Assembly (NCBI GenBank): GCA_019925095.2
Contig: CM034392.1
Coordinates: forward strand, 24,246,387 to 24,310,386
DNA: 64,000 nucleotides
From: Dendrolimus kikuchii
Taxonomy: Eukaryota > Arthropoda > Insecta > Lepidoptera > Lasiocampidae
Reading direction: 5' to 3'
Shown here: positions 45,401-56,269 of the stretch, piece by piece
Numbering within the stretch: the stretch's first letter is position 1
How the letters are laid out: every line of letters begins with the position of its first letter
Made by a program: the position numbers and the translations under genes
The notes under the pieces: generated by a model
What the model was told of the DNA's origin: nothing
Databases searched by the model: none
Seen by the model: the letters and a program-made list of their open reading frames with translations, nothing else

Positions 45401-45559
45401 CAATAAATCATAAGAGCACAGTAAATTTCGTCTTCAAACTCTACAATATCCTTCACTAACTGGGGCATGTCTGGGATATATTCTTGGGTCTCCATGGCCA
45501 AATTCGAAAGTATAAAATATAGTGAATAATAACTCAAACGAATCTCGGAGCCGAATTTG

Positions 45560-45690
45560 ATGCAAACGGTATCATTAGATTTTTGAAAAACCAATTGCTC
45601 TAGTCAGGAATCGAATCAACAGCAATGTCAACAGTAGAGTATTGAGCATAGTCTTCTAGGTGTTAAAGGAATGTAAAGGAATTTAGCGAG
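45560..45690 (-). mobile_element. Possible third tRNA-like SINE
   Basis: The minus strand has gattcgattcctgac (B-box-like), then tttttcaaaaatctaatgat, and matches sequence around the RTE-T insertion at 9.4-10.0 kb. The head is poorly conserved. Confidence 0.35.
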
Positions 45691-46639
45691 TGTTATATTG
45701 TTTATAATACAATGTGCAACCTCCCTACACATTATTTTAAATAATCAGGTAGATGTATTACTTGTTACCTAACCAAATCACGTTTCTATCGAAACATTAT
45801 CTTCTTTAGATGGTATCGTTGGAACATTTTAAAATCTAAGTAAACTATCAACCGCTCTATTCATTTTGATTCACGATCATTTGCTTACATGCGTCTGAAT
45901 GAATTTAAAACCTTCCAAATGTCACCTAAACAACATTTAAAAATGGGTTTAATTTATACATACGTTAACATATATAACATACATATAATCTTAAAATCGG
46001 CGGTTAATAACAACAAATTAAATTATCAATGACACCAGAGGCGGTACGACCGTTACAAAATATGAAACCGCAGCATCTGATTAAGAAGCTCATCATCATT
46101 AATTATGTCACAGATAAGGGACTCATTAAAATATCTTTGAGCTAATAGTATTCGATATCGGTCAATCTAGTCACGAGTGTTGTCGCCTCTATTTTAAAGA
46201 GTCTATTTAAAAAGGATTTTCGGTGTAAAGCTCTAATAACAAATTTAATCTTTTGACCTAAATTTTCGTCACAGGTAGCGAAATCTTGAAAACCATCATT
46301 ATTGGTAAGGAACCGTTCTCGTCTCTTTTTTTCATATCCCAGTGAATATTTTACTACCATTTTTAAGGGCCTATCAAGTCTTCCACTGACATAGTCAAAT
46401 ACTTTTCATTTTTAAGTTCTTTTAGTTCTGGTGTTATATTTCTAAACTTCAGTAGACAGATCTTTTTGTCAGTTGTTCTTTTCAGAATCATCATTTTGAT
46501 TTATTTACAATTATCAATTTTACAGAGAGTAAAATTCTACGTATCACTTCCAATATCTATGTACTTTTCTTAGAATTTATATTCTAATTTAGTTCTAATT
46601 CCATCTGTTTACTTATATTACTATGTCTTATGCGCTTTT
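45691..46639. other. No gene recognised
   Basis: A 72-codon minus frame at 46142-46360 has no clear motif; part of a decayed LINE upstream of the 46.7-kb tail is possible. Confidence 0.45.
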
Positions 46640-46770
46640 GGAATAGTTGCGTTAATTTATTTAGTTATTTATAGTTTTATTCACAATTCGCTGATCAATA
46701 TAGTGAGTAATTGTATAATGTAATTACGTCGCTATTTCTTCAAATAAAGTTTTTTTTCTTTCTTTCAATT
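46640..46770 (+). mobile_element. LINE 3' tail
   Basis: gtaattacgtcgctatttct, then caaataaagttttttttctt and a (TTTC)n end. Related to 28490-28553. No coding remnant was recognised upstream. Confidence 0.4.
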
Positions 46771-47840
46771 TCCTCTATTCTGTTAATACAAACATTTCTG
46801 TGTGAAATGCCATTAATTTTTACACCTGTATCATCGCGGTCAAGTACAATTCTGAATTTGTTCTCAAATATCATCGGTAACATCAACTATTTAAGACCAT
46901 TAAAGCGGTTGATTTGAATCTATTATTCGAATTGCGAATACCGAACGTAGTTTAAAATAAACCAATCAGATCGTTCGGTTCGCTGCGTTGCGCGCACGCA
47001 TGCTCTGCATATGCGGACCGACTCCGATTGTGATCTAGCTATCCTAATAATCTTATTAATTCAAGTTGAATAGTGATTCTGTTTCCGCCGGTAGCTTTGT
47101 CGGTTTTTTATACGCTCCTATAGAATGCTATAGGGTTGGGAATATTGGATTCATCAATCTTTATATTATACTTTATAGTTCATGAATGAAATGCAAATTT
47201 TCTATGTCGTTATAAAAGAGATTTTTATTGTCTCGTCTTTATCAAAATATGTAGTTATATTGTTAGCGATCGGTATGGTCTAATATTGTGTAACTAAGTA
47301 CAATTAATTTTTACTTTTGTAAATTTGTTTTTAAATTTAATCTTTCTTGACGTCTATTCAACAAACAGAAGCTGTTATATTAAATAGTTTTTCAACAGCG
47401 TCTCTAGAAAACTTTGCATAAATACTATGATATTCAACTCTGTGAACTGAACTGTGGTTTTTATGAGTTTTGTAAAAAAGTAACAATTTGATTACGGGAA
47501 TCGGCAGTACTTTCTAAGCAGCCCTATCACCTCACAACCAATTAGAACGAATGATTCGTTGTATTTCGCGCACATCATTAATCTTATTGGTCCATCAAAA
47601 AAGGATGCGAGTCAATTCGAATACTTTTTTAATGGCTTAATGTGTTCCTCGTACAAATTATATCAGTTTTTGTGACTTCAAAGTCAATTTTACATAATGT
47701 TTATGGTCATCATTAAAGTTTATTATACGAAGTTAAATTTCATTTCATTAGTTAGTTTATCTATTGTTATATGGTATGTATCTGAGGATTATAAGTTATG
47801 TTTGATCACGATCTTTTTGTGTATTTTTTTTATTTTTTTA
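46771..47840. other. No gene recognised
   Basis: A GC-richer patch at 46970-47045 (cgctgcgttgcgcgcacgca) stands out against AT-rich surroundings; its nature is unknown. Confidence 0.45.
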
Positions 47841-48460
47841 CTAGGATATGACCGCGACTTCGTCCACGCTTAACTTGTAATTCCCGCGAGATTCCCTGAA
47901 CACAAAGTATTACGGCATTTAAAAAAGAATGCTAGCTATCGTTTTAGTGAAAACTGTTTCGGAAAAAGCTAATTTTTATGCACCCGAACAACTTGGAACC
48001 GCTCCCGGGGAAATTCCCGTAGGATTCCCGGCATAAAAGTATCACTCAATCTATTACATAAAATTTGCTATTGATCGGTGAAAAAATCAAATTGGAATTC
48101 CAATTTCTTTTTTAATATGGTCATTTTAAATCATACATACATACATACATAACTTCACGCCAGTTCCCTTGCGGGGTAAATTTTAGGCTTATTCTTACAC
48201 ACCTCACTTGCCTCTTTGACATTCATAACTCTTGTCATGATCGTCTGTTCTTAAGGCTCCTGGCTAGTAAAAATTTGATCATGGAAGGTGTGTCGTGGCC
48301 TATTTTAAATCATTCCCAGAAAAAATCCTGCTGAATTTCCGGTATAAAGAGTAGCGCAGATTTTAAGTCTAAGAATTCGTCTTCGATCAGCGAAAACTGC
48401 ATGGAAATCGGCCCAGTAGTTTTTACGTGAATCTCGAACAAATAGACAAGAAATCTAAAA
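47841..48460 (-). mobile_element. Possible Helitron (Hel-4) with RTE insertion
   Basis: The left end CTAGgatatgaccgcgactt resembles a Helitron 3' end. Internal ttcccgcgagattccc and aggattcccggcataaaagt are typical of a repeat common in insect introns. An RTE-T fragment is inserted at 48135-48301. The right end is not clear. Confidence 0.4.
48135..48301 (-). mobile_element. RTE-T LINE 3' fragment with internal deletions
   Basis: The tail is at the left. It lacks the usual 'gcacgaacaacagagcgcc' stretch and has two other small gaps. Flanked by attttaaatcat (48123-48134 and 48302-48313). Confidence 0.72.
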
Positions 48461-48564
48461 AAATTGCATCGTGTTCACCATCGTTTATATAGCGCATTCC
48501 AAATGTCTTTTAAATAGCTTCAATTTACAGACACGGCATTTTTAGAATTTTATAATATTATAAA

Positions 48565-48814
48565 CTAGCTGTGCCCGCGACGCCGTCCGCGTGGACTTTG
48601 TTTTCAAAGCCCCCCCCGATTTTGAAACATTTTTCATTGCTGCTCCGCTCCTATTGGTCTTAGCGTGATGATATATAGCCTGGAGCCTTCCTCGATAAAT
48701 GGGTTATCCAACACTGAAAGAATTTTTCAAATCAAACTAGTAGTTCCTGAGATTAGCGCGTTTAAATAAACAAACAAACAAACAAACTCTTCAGCTTTAT
48801 ATATTAGTATAAGA
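48565..48814 (-). mobile_element. Short Helitron (Hel-1), 250 bp
   Basis: The left end CTAGctgtgcccgcgacg and right end ttcagctttatatattagta match the termini of the long Hel-1 copies, but only one central block is present. The right end carries (acaa)n expansion. Confidence 0.7.
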
Positions 48815-49039
48815 TTACAAAGCTGCCAAACAGTCGCACACAGACGTTTGCAATAGGTCGCCCCTACGCCAGCGCGTTTCAAGCTTTTGGAATTGATAAA
48901 GAAAATGGGACAGACGAGATTATATAGGGGGTGGGTGAAGTCGGTGGTGGTGTCGAAGAAGGGACTATCACCAATCCCTCCCGCCCTGACAATGACCATG
49001 AACGATAAGGTGGGGACACTTATCGTTTAGATAGTGGTC

Positions 49040-49107
49040 TAGAAATGGCTGGCAGCATTGGCACGCTGTATGGCAATGCTGATTCTGTGTGCGAAGCATG
49101 ACACGGG
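49040..49107 (-). pseudogene. Short RLE-LINE C-terminal relic
   Basis: The minus-strand frame reads FAHRISIAIQRANAASHF and then a stop, aligned to LAQRLSIAIQRGNVASLLG of the family. Only about 20 codons survive and the terminal LGTFP motif is lost. Confidence 0.5.
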
Positions 49108-49365
49108 CGGCTCGAGACGTTAGGGGCAAGGTAGGCAAAAATTGCCACCGGCCAAAGAACTTTTCCTAAACTAAAAATAATATAATAAAAATTATGTACT
49201 ACGATTACTCAAAATCGTCTAATGATTTAGCAATGTTTCCTATTGAACTCAATTATGTATAATTTTTCTGGTGAAAGAAGTTTTCTTAAGCTTCGGTGGG
49301 GTCGGCATATTACGAGTTTGTCTGCGGCGGCAAAAAAAGCTAAGGCCAGCCCTGAGCATGAACTA

Positions 49366-49482
49366 GCCTTTTTTATTTTTAGAGTACAACAGATAATCTG
49401 ATGTCCCACTCGAAGGAAAGTGCAATGTGCTGCTGCCTCGATGGGAAACTGGAACCTGGCCGCTAATGCCGAAACACAAGCC
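49366..49482 (-). mobile_element. Elt-A-like degenerate fragment
   Basis: Contains tgggaaactggaacctggcc and gctaatgccgaaacacaa; the 5' half is missing. Confidence 0.4.
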
Positions 49483-49533
49483 CTCTGATCACGAGTAGCA
49501 TCAAGTTTCTTGCATTTAAGAAACGATTTGTGG

Positions 49534-49959
49534 CAGGGGTGTAACTACCGCTGTATTAGCCGTATCAATGATACGAAGACTCCAGGCTACAGGGGCCTCG
49601 ACAATGTGCAAGCAAAAATTCCTAAAATGTTATCCACAATCTTTTATAGATTAATAACACTTTTGAGAATAACTGCTGGACCAACAGAAACGGCTATCAG
49701 ACTTGTCATTATCGTGTATAGAGGCAGAAAATCTATAAAAACTGAAATAGTCTTCAGCTATGGTTGATTTGATTTGAATTGTTTATCTAACTTAGAGCCT
49801 AGGAGTATTGAGTATAAGTAATAACTTACAATCAATATATAATTATTTTAATTCAATTGGAGCATTTTTTGTTTTTTTTTTAATAAAAAAACTTCAACTT
49901 TCCCTTGGACCCCCAACACATTTTGGTACAGGGCCCGTCTAAGGCAAGCTACGCCACTG
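49534..49959. mobile_element. Non-autonomous hAT element, 426 bp
   Basis: Perfect 8-bp duplication atttgtgg (49526-49533 and 49960-49967). Ends CAGGGGTGTAACTACC and, reversed, CAGTGGCGTAGCTTGC. Confidence 0.75.
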
Positions 49960-50258
49960 ATTTGTGGGTGGACCGAGTAAATCACTATTAAATGATTAAG
50001 GTGTTAAGTAACTGGGCTATCACGCACCCACCAAATTATAGCCATGAAGATTGGCCAAATTGGCAACTTTCAATTTTAAAATTGAAACGGGCTATCGATC
50101 AATTATTGCGAAGCGTGCGAGCGCTATTTGCGGTCACATGACTGTTAATGTCATTACAGTCTTATTCAGTCGTTTATGTAACTGACATGTTTAATGTTTT
50201 AACAGGTTTCTAGTGGTCACCCGTGGTCAAATTCGACCATTATAATTAATTTTGAATC

Positions 50259-50434
50259 GGGCCATGGGGTCCAGAAGCCCATCGCCTTTATCGAGACCTA
50301 TTAAAACGGTTGATAGATGTCTCACGAAACCAAAACGCTAGCCTGTATTTTGGGCAACGCATGGGAACGTTCCCAACTGACGGTGATTTGGGACCTATTT
50401 ACTATTTGTAGTTTTTATCTTTAATAAATTAAGT

Positions 50435-50436
<2 letters not shown>
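50259..50436 (+). pseudogene. RLE-LINE C-terminal relic with internal deletion
   Basis: Plus-strand codons read GPWGPEAHRLYRDLLKRLID, then a jump to GQRMGTFPTDGDLGPIY and a stop at about 50411. The conserved AIQRGNxAS segment is deleted. The 3' UTR runs straight into the AT palindrome at 50423-50532. Confidence 0.55.
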
Positions 50437-50520
<84 letters not shown>

Positions 50521-50532
50521 ACTTAATTTATT
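50423..50532. repeat. 110-bp perfect palindrome with (TA)41 core
   Basis: Arms aataaattaagttg (50423-50436) and caacttaatttatt (50519-50532) enclose an uninterrupted TA run at 50437-50518. The whole is self-complementary. Confidence 0.9.
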
Positions 50533-50605
50533 CATTCTTCTTCGATGTCAATTTTCAGCTGTCACTTGACAAATTAAATTTAAATAAACTCTAAGTTAAA
50601 TTTTG

Positions 50606-50812
50606 AATCAATAAAAACAATATTTCACACACTACCATGTATTTGACACACACACGCATATATACTCTTTTGTTTATTGTTGAAGTCAAATTAACAGTGT
50701 AGCCTTGGCGAAATCTGTGATTATAGAAGTATAGTCTTTGACAACAGAACCTTAATAATGTTCAAACTTATAATTTAAATCAATTATGGTTGAATTTTGA
50801 CCGCTGGGCGGT
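50606..50812 (+). repeat. Elt-G, unclassified repeat
   Basis: cacactaccatgtatttgac and gaaccttaataatgttcaaa as at 1.3 kb, with ~20 extra bases (tgtagccttggcgaaatct). Lies 74 bp right of the AT palindrome. An inverted scrap (ggtcaaattcgaccattata) is at 50213-50250. Confidence 0.5.
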
Positions 50813-51313
50813 CGCTGGTCTTGATAAAGCCTTATGCGTTTTAGGCCTCTATGGCTTTAAAGTTCGACTCTAAAAGTCGCATATATAGCTGCTTCTGATA
50901 GCTGAATATATGCTGTATTTTCGGCCTTCTGGTGCTCAGCAGCTAGCTATAAATTAGGTTTTAAAGGCTTAAGACTAACCAGTTGATAATTTGTCAACAC
51001 ATTTCTCTAAAGCTGCATAACATTACACACAAAACTGGATAATACAATGAAATTACATTCATTACGCTTCCGCCTGCCTTATTATTGTAATCGTTTACAT
51101 GTCCGTCTGTCCGTTTCTCTGCATAATGTCATAAAGCACGATTCTAAGTCCAGATATGATGATTAGCTTGTTATTTATGTTGTTGTTCTGAATTTATTGC
51201 TTTGGATACATTCAAAGTTATGTATAGCTGCCATTACTTATCTCTGTTAACAGATTATACTGAAAGGTAAGGTGGCAATTTATTAACAACAGATTACTTA
51301 AAACTTAACATTA
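50813..51313. other. No gene recognised
   Basis: Nothing recognised. Confidence 0.5.
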
Positions 51314-51327
51314 CAAATGACAAATAA

Positions 51328-51729
51328 ATACATACATACATAACTTAACGCAAGTTCCCTTGCGGGGTAGGCACGAACAACAGAGCGCCATTCAGGCTTA
51401 TTCTTACACACCTCACTTGCTTCTTTGACATTCATAACTCTTGTCATGCACACTTGTCTGTTCTTAAGGCTCCTGACATCACCTTCTGCTACTACACGAT
51501 CAATTTGATCATGGAAGGTGTGTCGTGGCCTTCCACGACTTCTGCATCCATCCACTTTTGCATTGTATATCTGTTTAGTCATTCTTTCATCATGCATTCT
51601 TTCCACATGCCCGAACCACCGGAGCATTCTTTTCCTCACCTTCACCCCGACACTCTCTTTCAGACCAACTCTCTTTCTTACTTCGGTATTACGAACGCGG
51701 TCCGCGAGCGTCACTCCGCAGATATTGCG
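51328..51729 (-). mobile_element. RTE-T LINE 3' fragment
   Basis: The minus-strand frame from MRNICGVTLADRVRN to ARELA is open for 130+ codons. The 14-bp duplication caaatgacaaataa flanks it exactly (51314-51327 and 51730-51743). An Elt-A copy begins 13 bp further on. Confidence 0.82.
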
Positions 51730-51755
51730 CAAATGACAAATAATTCTCTTTTATT

Positions 51756-51921
51756 CCATCCGTGCAGGAACGGAGAAAGAATACAATTTCCTGCAGCCAG
51801 CCGGCCTGTCATCAAAGGCGACAAACAATCCACAGACAGGTGGTAGGGTATTTGCCCGTCTCGATGCCTATCACCCTCGTCTAGAGTATGTCGACAAAAC
51901 AACCTTGAGCTATGTTCCGGT
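51756..51921 (+). mobile_element. Elt-A, 3'-truncated at a junction with Elt-E
   Basis: catccgtgcaggaacggaga to ttgagctatgttccgg, then an abrupt change to Elt-E. Lies 26 bp right of an RTE-T insertion. Confidence 0.65.
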
Positions 51922-52545
51922 CCGGAGGACCCGGAGGAGAGCTTTGTGGCAAAGCCTTAGGTGGATAGATACACCTCGTACCAGACTACGGGGGCCAAAG
52001 CATGGCCCCCGCCTCCGTGCTTGCCTTAGCCAGCCGGCACGGAGTGGAGATCGCTAGAGCCAAGACTCAAGCTCCAAGGGTGGAAGTGATAAATGGCCTA
52101 ACGTCTGAAATAGGTTCGGTGAACCTGCAGCCCACCTCTCGACACCTCTTAGCCACTCACACCCATGTCGCTCCTCGCCATTCTGACAAGGCATTTTTTG
52201 GGGCCCGTCCTGGGAGTGGCGAGTCACCGGCTACCCATTTTTTCCATGTTCCTTGAATATTACGACGGGCAGACGCTATAGTCCCCTGATCAGTACTTCC
52301 CTAAAAGTTCGTCCCAATACCCGGTACCTTTTATTCTTGATCCCTACAATAGTCCTACACTGACCGGGGCTTGTCCTTAGGTGCATTTTTATATATTGTA
52401 GACAGGGATAATCGCCGTTCACTGGCACGCCACATTTAGATTAAATTTGTCAAGGGGTCTCTACGTGTTGGCCTTCCCCTGGCCCCACGCAAGCCCTCCA
52501 AAGTCCGGGTCATTTGTAAGCCCGTGGTCTTCAAGGATTATAATA
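51922..52545 (+). repeat. Elt-E, unclassified ~600-bp repeat
   Basis: Frame 52002-52256 contains SRHGVEIARAKTQAPRVEVI and THTHVAP. The 3' part has gtcctacactgaccggggct and gtagacagggataatcgccg. Function unknown; a LINE-derived segment is possible. Confidence 0.55.
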
Positions 52546-53348
52546 AGGGACATATTGAAAATGCGTTCAAAGTGAAAATATATTTGCTAAGTTGGATGAA
52601 TATAAGAGTGTGTTTTTTACTTTAATAGAACACTCCTTGTACTAGAGTAATAATACCTACTCATGTATTGTATATATATTGAGAATAGTTACTAAATATA
52701 TTACAAAAGAAAAAAAAAATTTTTTTGACATACGCAAAATGAAATATCGCCTTTGATGGCTGTTTCATAATTTATAAATTTGACATCCTTTTTTATAAAC
52801 CATATTTTAATATATTAACAATAACTTACAACAACAACAAATAACTTTATTAAAGTTAGTAAAATGATTAACCCGAAAATGCAACAAGCTCGGGGACAAC
52901 CTGCCCTTAAGGTAACAACGCCAATCTACGTCCACCCAATGCTATACTCCCGTTCCATAGAAGGCCGAATAAATTGACCCCAAAATTGTAGTCTCAGAGC
53001 GGGCAACTATCAGTTGCTCATTGTGAGCAATTCATGAGTACGCGGGAGCGCCGGTGTCACTCGAAAGTAGCAGGACTACCGCACCGCCCGGCATAAATAA
53101 GCTCGGCAACAATAATAATATTGCCGGTAGAGAAATGACTTGTAAAAGGTGTGTCCATATGCGTTATAATACTACTGTTCGCCCGCGACTGCAACTACGT
53201 TAGACAGTTGGCAAAGATTTAGAGCCGATTTTTTAATCATCAGATAAAAGTTATCTATCGAATAAATTATAACATGACTGAATGTAAACGTTAAACAGCT
53301 CAACTGCTTTATTAACGAAACTGTAATTTTTAATTTGTTATGTTGTAT
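52546..53348. other. No gene recognised
   Basis: A GC-richer block at 52890-53115 (ctcggggacaacctgccctt) may be part of an unidentified element; no frame supports it. Confidence 0.45.
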
Positions 53349-53660
53349 TTTATTCGTGCAGGAACGGAGAAAGAATACAATTTCCTGGGGCCGGGCGGCC
53401 TGTCGAAGAGGCGCCAAAACAACCCACAGCCAGGTGGTAGGGCATTTGCCCGACTGGATGGCTACCACCCCTGGTCTAAAGTATGTCGCCATAACAACCT
53501 TGAGTTGTGTTCCGGCATTAGTGACCAGGATCCAGTCTCCCTTAAAAGAGCAGCAGCGCATTTGTAGCGTCTATGGTGTTGCAAATGTCCATAGGCGATG
53601 GTAACCGCTTTCCATCAAGTGGGCCGTCTGCCTGTCTGCTGATCTCCTGCAATAAAAAAA
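53349..53660 (+). mobile_element. Elt-A, full length
   Basis: tattcgtgcaggaacggaga to gatctcctgcaataaaaaaa. Confidence 0.75.
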
Positions 53661-54627
53661 TTAAAAAATATTTTATTAGCTCTTAGTTAAATAAATAACG
53701 TAAGTGCTTGGACGTTCTCGCAGCGAAGGGTTCAGTAGAAGTGTAAAACGTTGACTGTTTTCGATATTTGGCAACAAAAGAAATAATATTACTAAATAAA
53801 CCCTTGTTCGTAATAGTTATTTAATTGTTCGGCCCGTTAAAATGAAATAAAAAAATATTGTAACACTTTAGAACATTTTTTAACGAACCGATTTTGAATA
53901 AGGGAGCAAATAGGGATTACTGTAAAGCTTTTATAAACGCAAAGAAAAATGGCCGATTTCGAACAGCTATTTATTATTGGTTATTTGCCAACAGTAAACA
54001 GCTGTTTTTGCCTGTATTTGCCATCAGTAAACCTTTCTGATGTATTCTTCTCTATTTGTATCCAGCCAGTACCAACTCTCCACGAACACTGAAATAAGTA
54101 TTTGTTGGAATTTCTAACATAAAGTTTTTAATATAGTTGATACGGCATAATACTGGCCACGAGGTGTATTTTTTGAATTTAGAACAGCAATGATGTTCTT
54201 TTTTACATGTCAAATTATTCTCTTGATATTTGTCTTATTACACACATGTAGTTTTAATTGTTAAAATATTAAAATCCATTCCAATAATAACAGTATAAAG
54301 AAATGTTTCAAACTGCTTAACAAGAAAACCCACCATTATTAGACAACCGCACCTTGTATGCTCGGTACGTAAAATCATGGGACAATCGCCAACAATCGGC
54401 CTGTTACCCTGCGGGGAAAGTCGGTCGGTCGACTAATGGGAGGCCGACTAGGCCGGCCTGATACAACCGACAGATAAGATAGCTATTATCTGGATAGATA
54501 TTGCCGGTGGCCGGTTACACGTAACACCCTGTCACAGCGTGTTATATTTGACCGTCTTGAAAATGACAGAGGAAAACGTCTTCACTCAACCGAATTGTGA
54601 AATTCAAGTGTTGTCTATAATTGGAGT
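53661..54627. other. No gene recognised
   Basis: GC-rich segment 54400-54520 with ggtcggtcgac and ggccgactaggccggcc; otherwise AT-rich. Confidence 0.45.
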
Positions 54628-54643
54628 ACGTCATACAGCTTAA

Positions 54644-54959
54644 CTGACGAAGTGAATGTGTTCTGATTCCCTGGGCACATTCAGGCACTTTTTGCGCTGG
54701 ATCGGACTGGGCGTAACTACGTTCTAAGTCTCAGCCTTTCCTACATAAAAAGCGCGGGGCACATGGGAGGAGGGTGGTTTTAGTGGGTAGTGGTTGTTGC
54801 CCGTGCAACTTCTCAAAGTCTCCACACAAGCTGGACTTGATAATTTTGTTCGGATTGCCCCTTATCAAAGGGGAACGCCTTCATGATCAACTATGGTCTA
54901 ATCCCTTGCAAAGGACCCAGTATTGTGCGTAAGTAGCATTTCCCCCGCCTTAAAAAAAA
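54644..54959 (+). mobile_element. 5'-truncated LINE 3' UTR with poly(A), perfect 16-bp duplication
   Basis: Flanked by acgtcatacagcttaa at 54628-54643 and 54960-54975. It ends ccccgccttaaaaaaaaa. Internal ggtggttttagtgggtagtg resembles 3' UTRs of R1-clade LINEs; the clade is a guess. Confidence 0.65.
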
Positions 54960-54975
54960 ACGTCATACAGCTTAA

Positions 54976-55533
54976 AGGCCGTCTTGATGGGAAGTGATTA
55001 CTTTCGACTACATACATTTGCAACAATGTGCTGCTGGCTTTGACGGGTAGACTGGAACCTTGGTATTAATGCCGAAACAACTTAAGGTTGTTATGGCGGC
55101 ATACTCTAAAATCTACTAACCAACCATGATCTAGAATCTAGATCATGGTTGGTTGGTAGTCATTCAGACTCGGACCTCCTCCCATGGACGTAGTGGAATC
55201 GGGAGTGGTCGGAGGACCTCCCCAGTGAACCATGCCTAGGGAATAAGGTGCTGTGTTCTCAAGAGAACCCCAATTTGACGGGTTGCGTCCAGGTGCAACC
55301 TCCTAAGGCAGATCCCGTGACTGAGGTGGAAGGATACAGAGGGACGCTCGTAGGTTTAGCGAGTAGTCCGGCATCTCATAACTCTTTCCTCCGTGAAGAT
55401 GTCTGCATCATCGGCCAGCGGGAGCCCGAAGTCCAAAGGGTATGCGTAAATGAATTCTCCTCCCAAGCGTCATAAAAAAATAGTATTCATCCAGATGGGA
55501 AAATCAATTCTAACTCCATTCCTTCACGGATAA
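54976..55533 (-). mobile_element. Elt-A, degenerate and interrupted
   Basis: Parts 54976-55169 and 55489-55533 (ccattccttcacggat) flank the ORF1-like insert. An internal 47-bp near-palindrome at 55113-55159 replaces the normal sequence. Confidence 0.55.
55170..55488 (+). pseudogene. LINE-like 5' UTR and start of ORF1 (relic) inside Elt-A
   Basis: The upstream part (ggaggacctccccagtgaac) resembles a LINE leader. From 55399 the frame reads MSASSASGSPKSKGYA, a TAA, then MNSPPKRHKKIVF in the same frame, like a basic N-terminus of a gag-like ORF1. It interrupts an Elt-A copy between cattcagac (55161-55169) and catccagat (55489-55497). Confidence 0.4.
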
Positions 55534-55568
55534 AACTTATTCCAGTTCTCCACTGTTCTTCTCGAGCC

Positions 55569-55840
55569 CTTTTTTTATGTTTAAGGCTTTGCAACTAGGC
55601 CTTTAAGCCAGACGCCGTTGTATTGTAAGCTACAATCGTCGTCATTCAACGGAGTTGTTGTGAAAACTCGAAAGGCCACATTTGGCTATATAGTTCACAT
55701 TTCTCGCAAAAACACATAATTACTACTCAAAAACTATCAATATCCTACAACTGTTGCTCATTTTAGAGTAATTTTACACATTTTTAGAAAATAAAACCGC
55801 ACAGCACAACGTCTTCTTTTCAGTTCGCGCCAAAAACTCC
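55569..55840 (-). mobile_element. Elt-D, full length with 10-bp duplication
   Basis: Flanked by ttctcgagcc (55559-55568 and 55841-55850). Defines the full element: 5' ggagtttttggcgcgaactg, 3' aagccttaaacataaaaaaa, 272 bp. No tRNA-like promoter was recognised. Confidence 0.75.
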
Positions 55841-56269
55841 TTCTCGAGCCGTGATTGGTGCCTTTGCGAAAATCTTCGATCGTTGCCGTGGTGCTCGTTA
55901 TATATGAATGTTTACATCTATTATAATATAATCTGGTTTAAGTAAATTCATTCATTGAATCATTCACACGATTCTATTACAAAATAGTAACTTTCAACAC
56001 CGGTGTTTGTTTATAATTACAGGCAATTAAACACTTGATTTGATTCTCACATACAACGTTTCTGGTGTAACTAACCATGGTATGTTATTACGAATTTGCT
56101 ATTGCGAAATTTGACATTTTAAAGATTTAGTAATTTTTTTTTCGTTGTGAGAGATTTCTCGTTTTGCTATCTTGTTTGGATCGGTCAGAGTTCATTGTTT
56201 TCAATTTTTAGAAATTTCGCCGTTTCATTCATGCTTAATTTGCCTTACTGGTGAAATGATAATCTCTAA

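Noticed and set aside
46970..47045. CpG-rich patch as a regulatory island
   Set aside because: Short and isolated; lepidopteran genomes lack classic CpG islands, so it cannot be supported from sequence alone.
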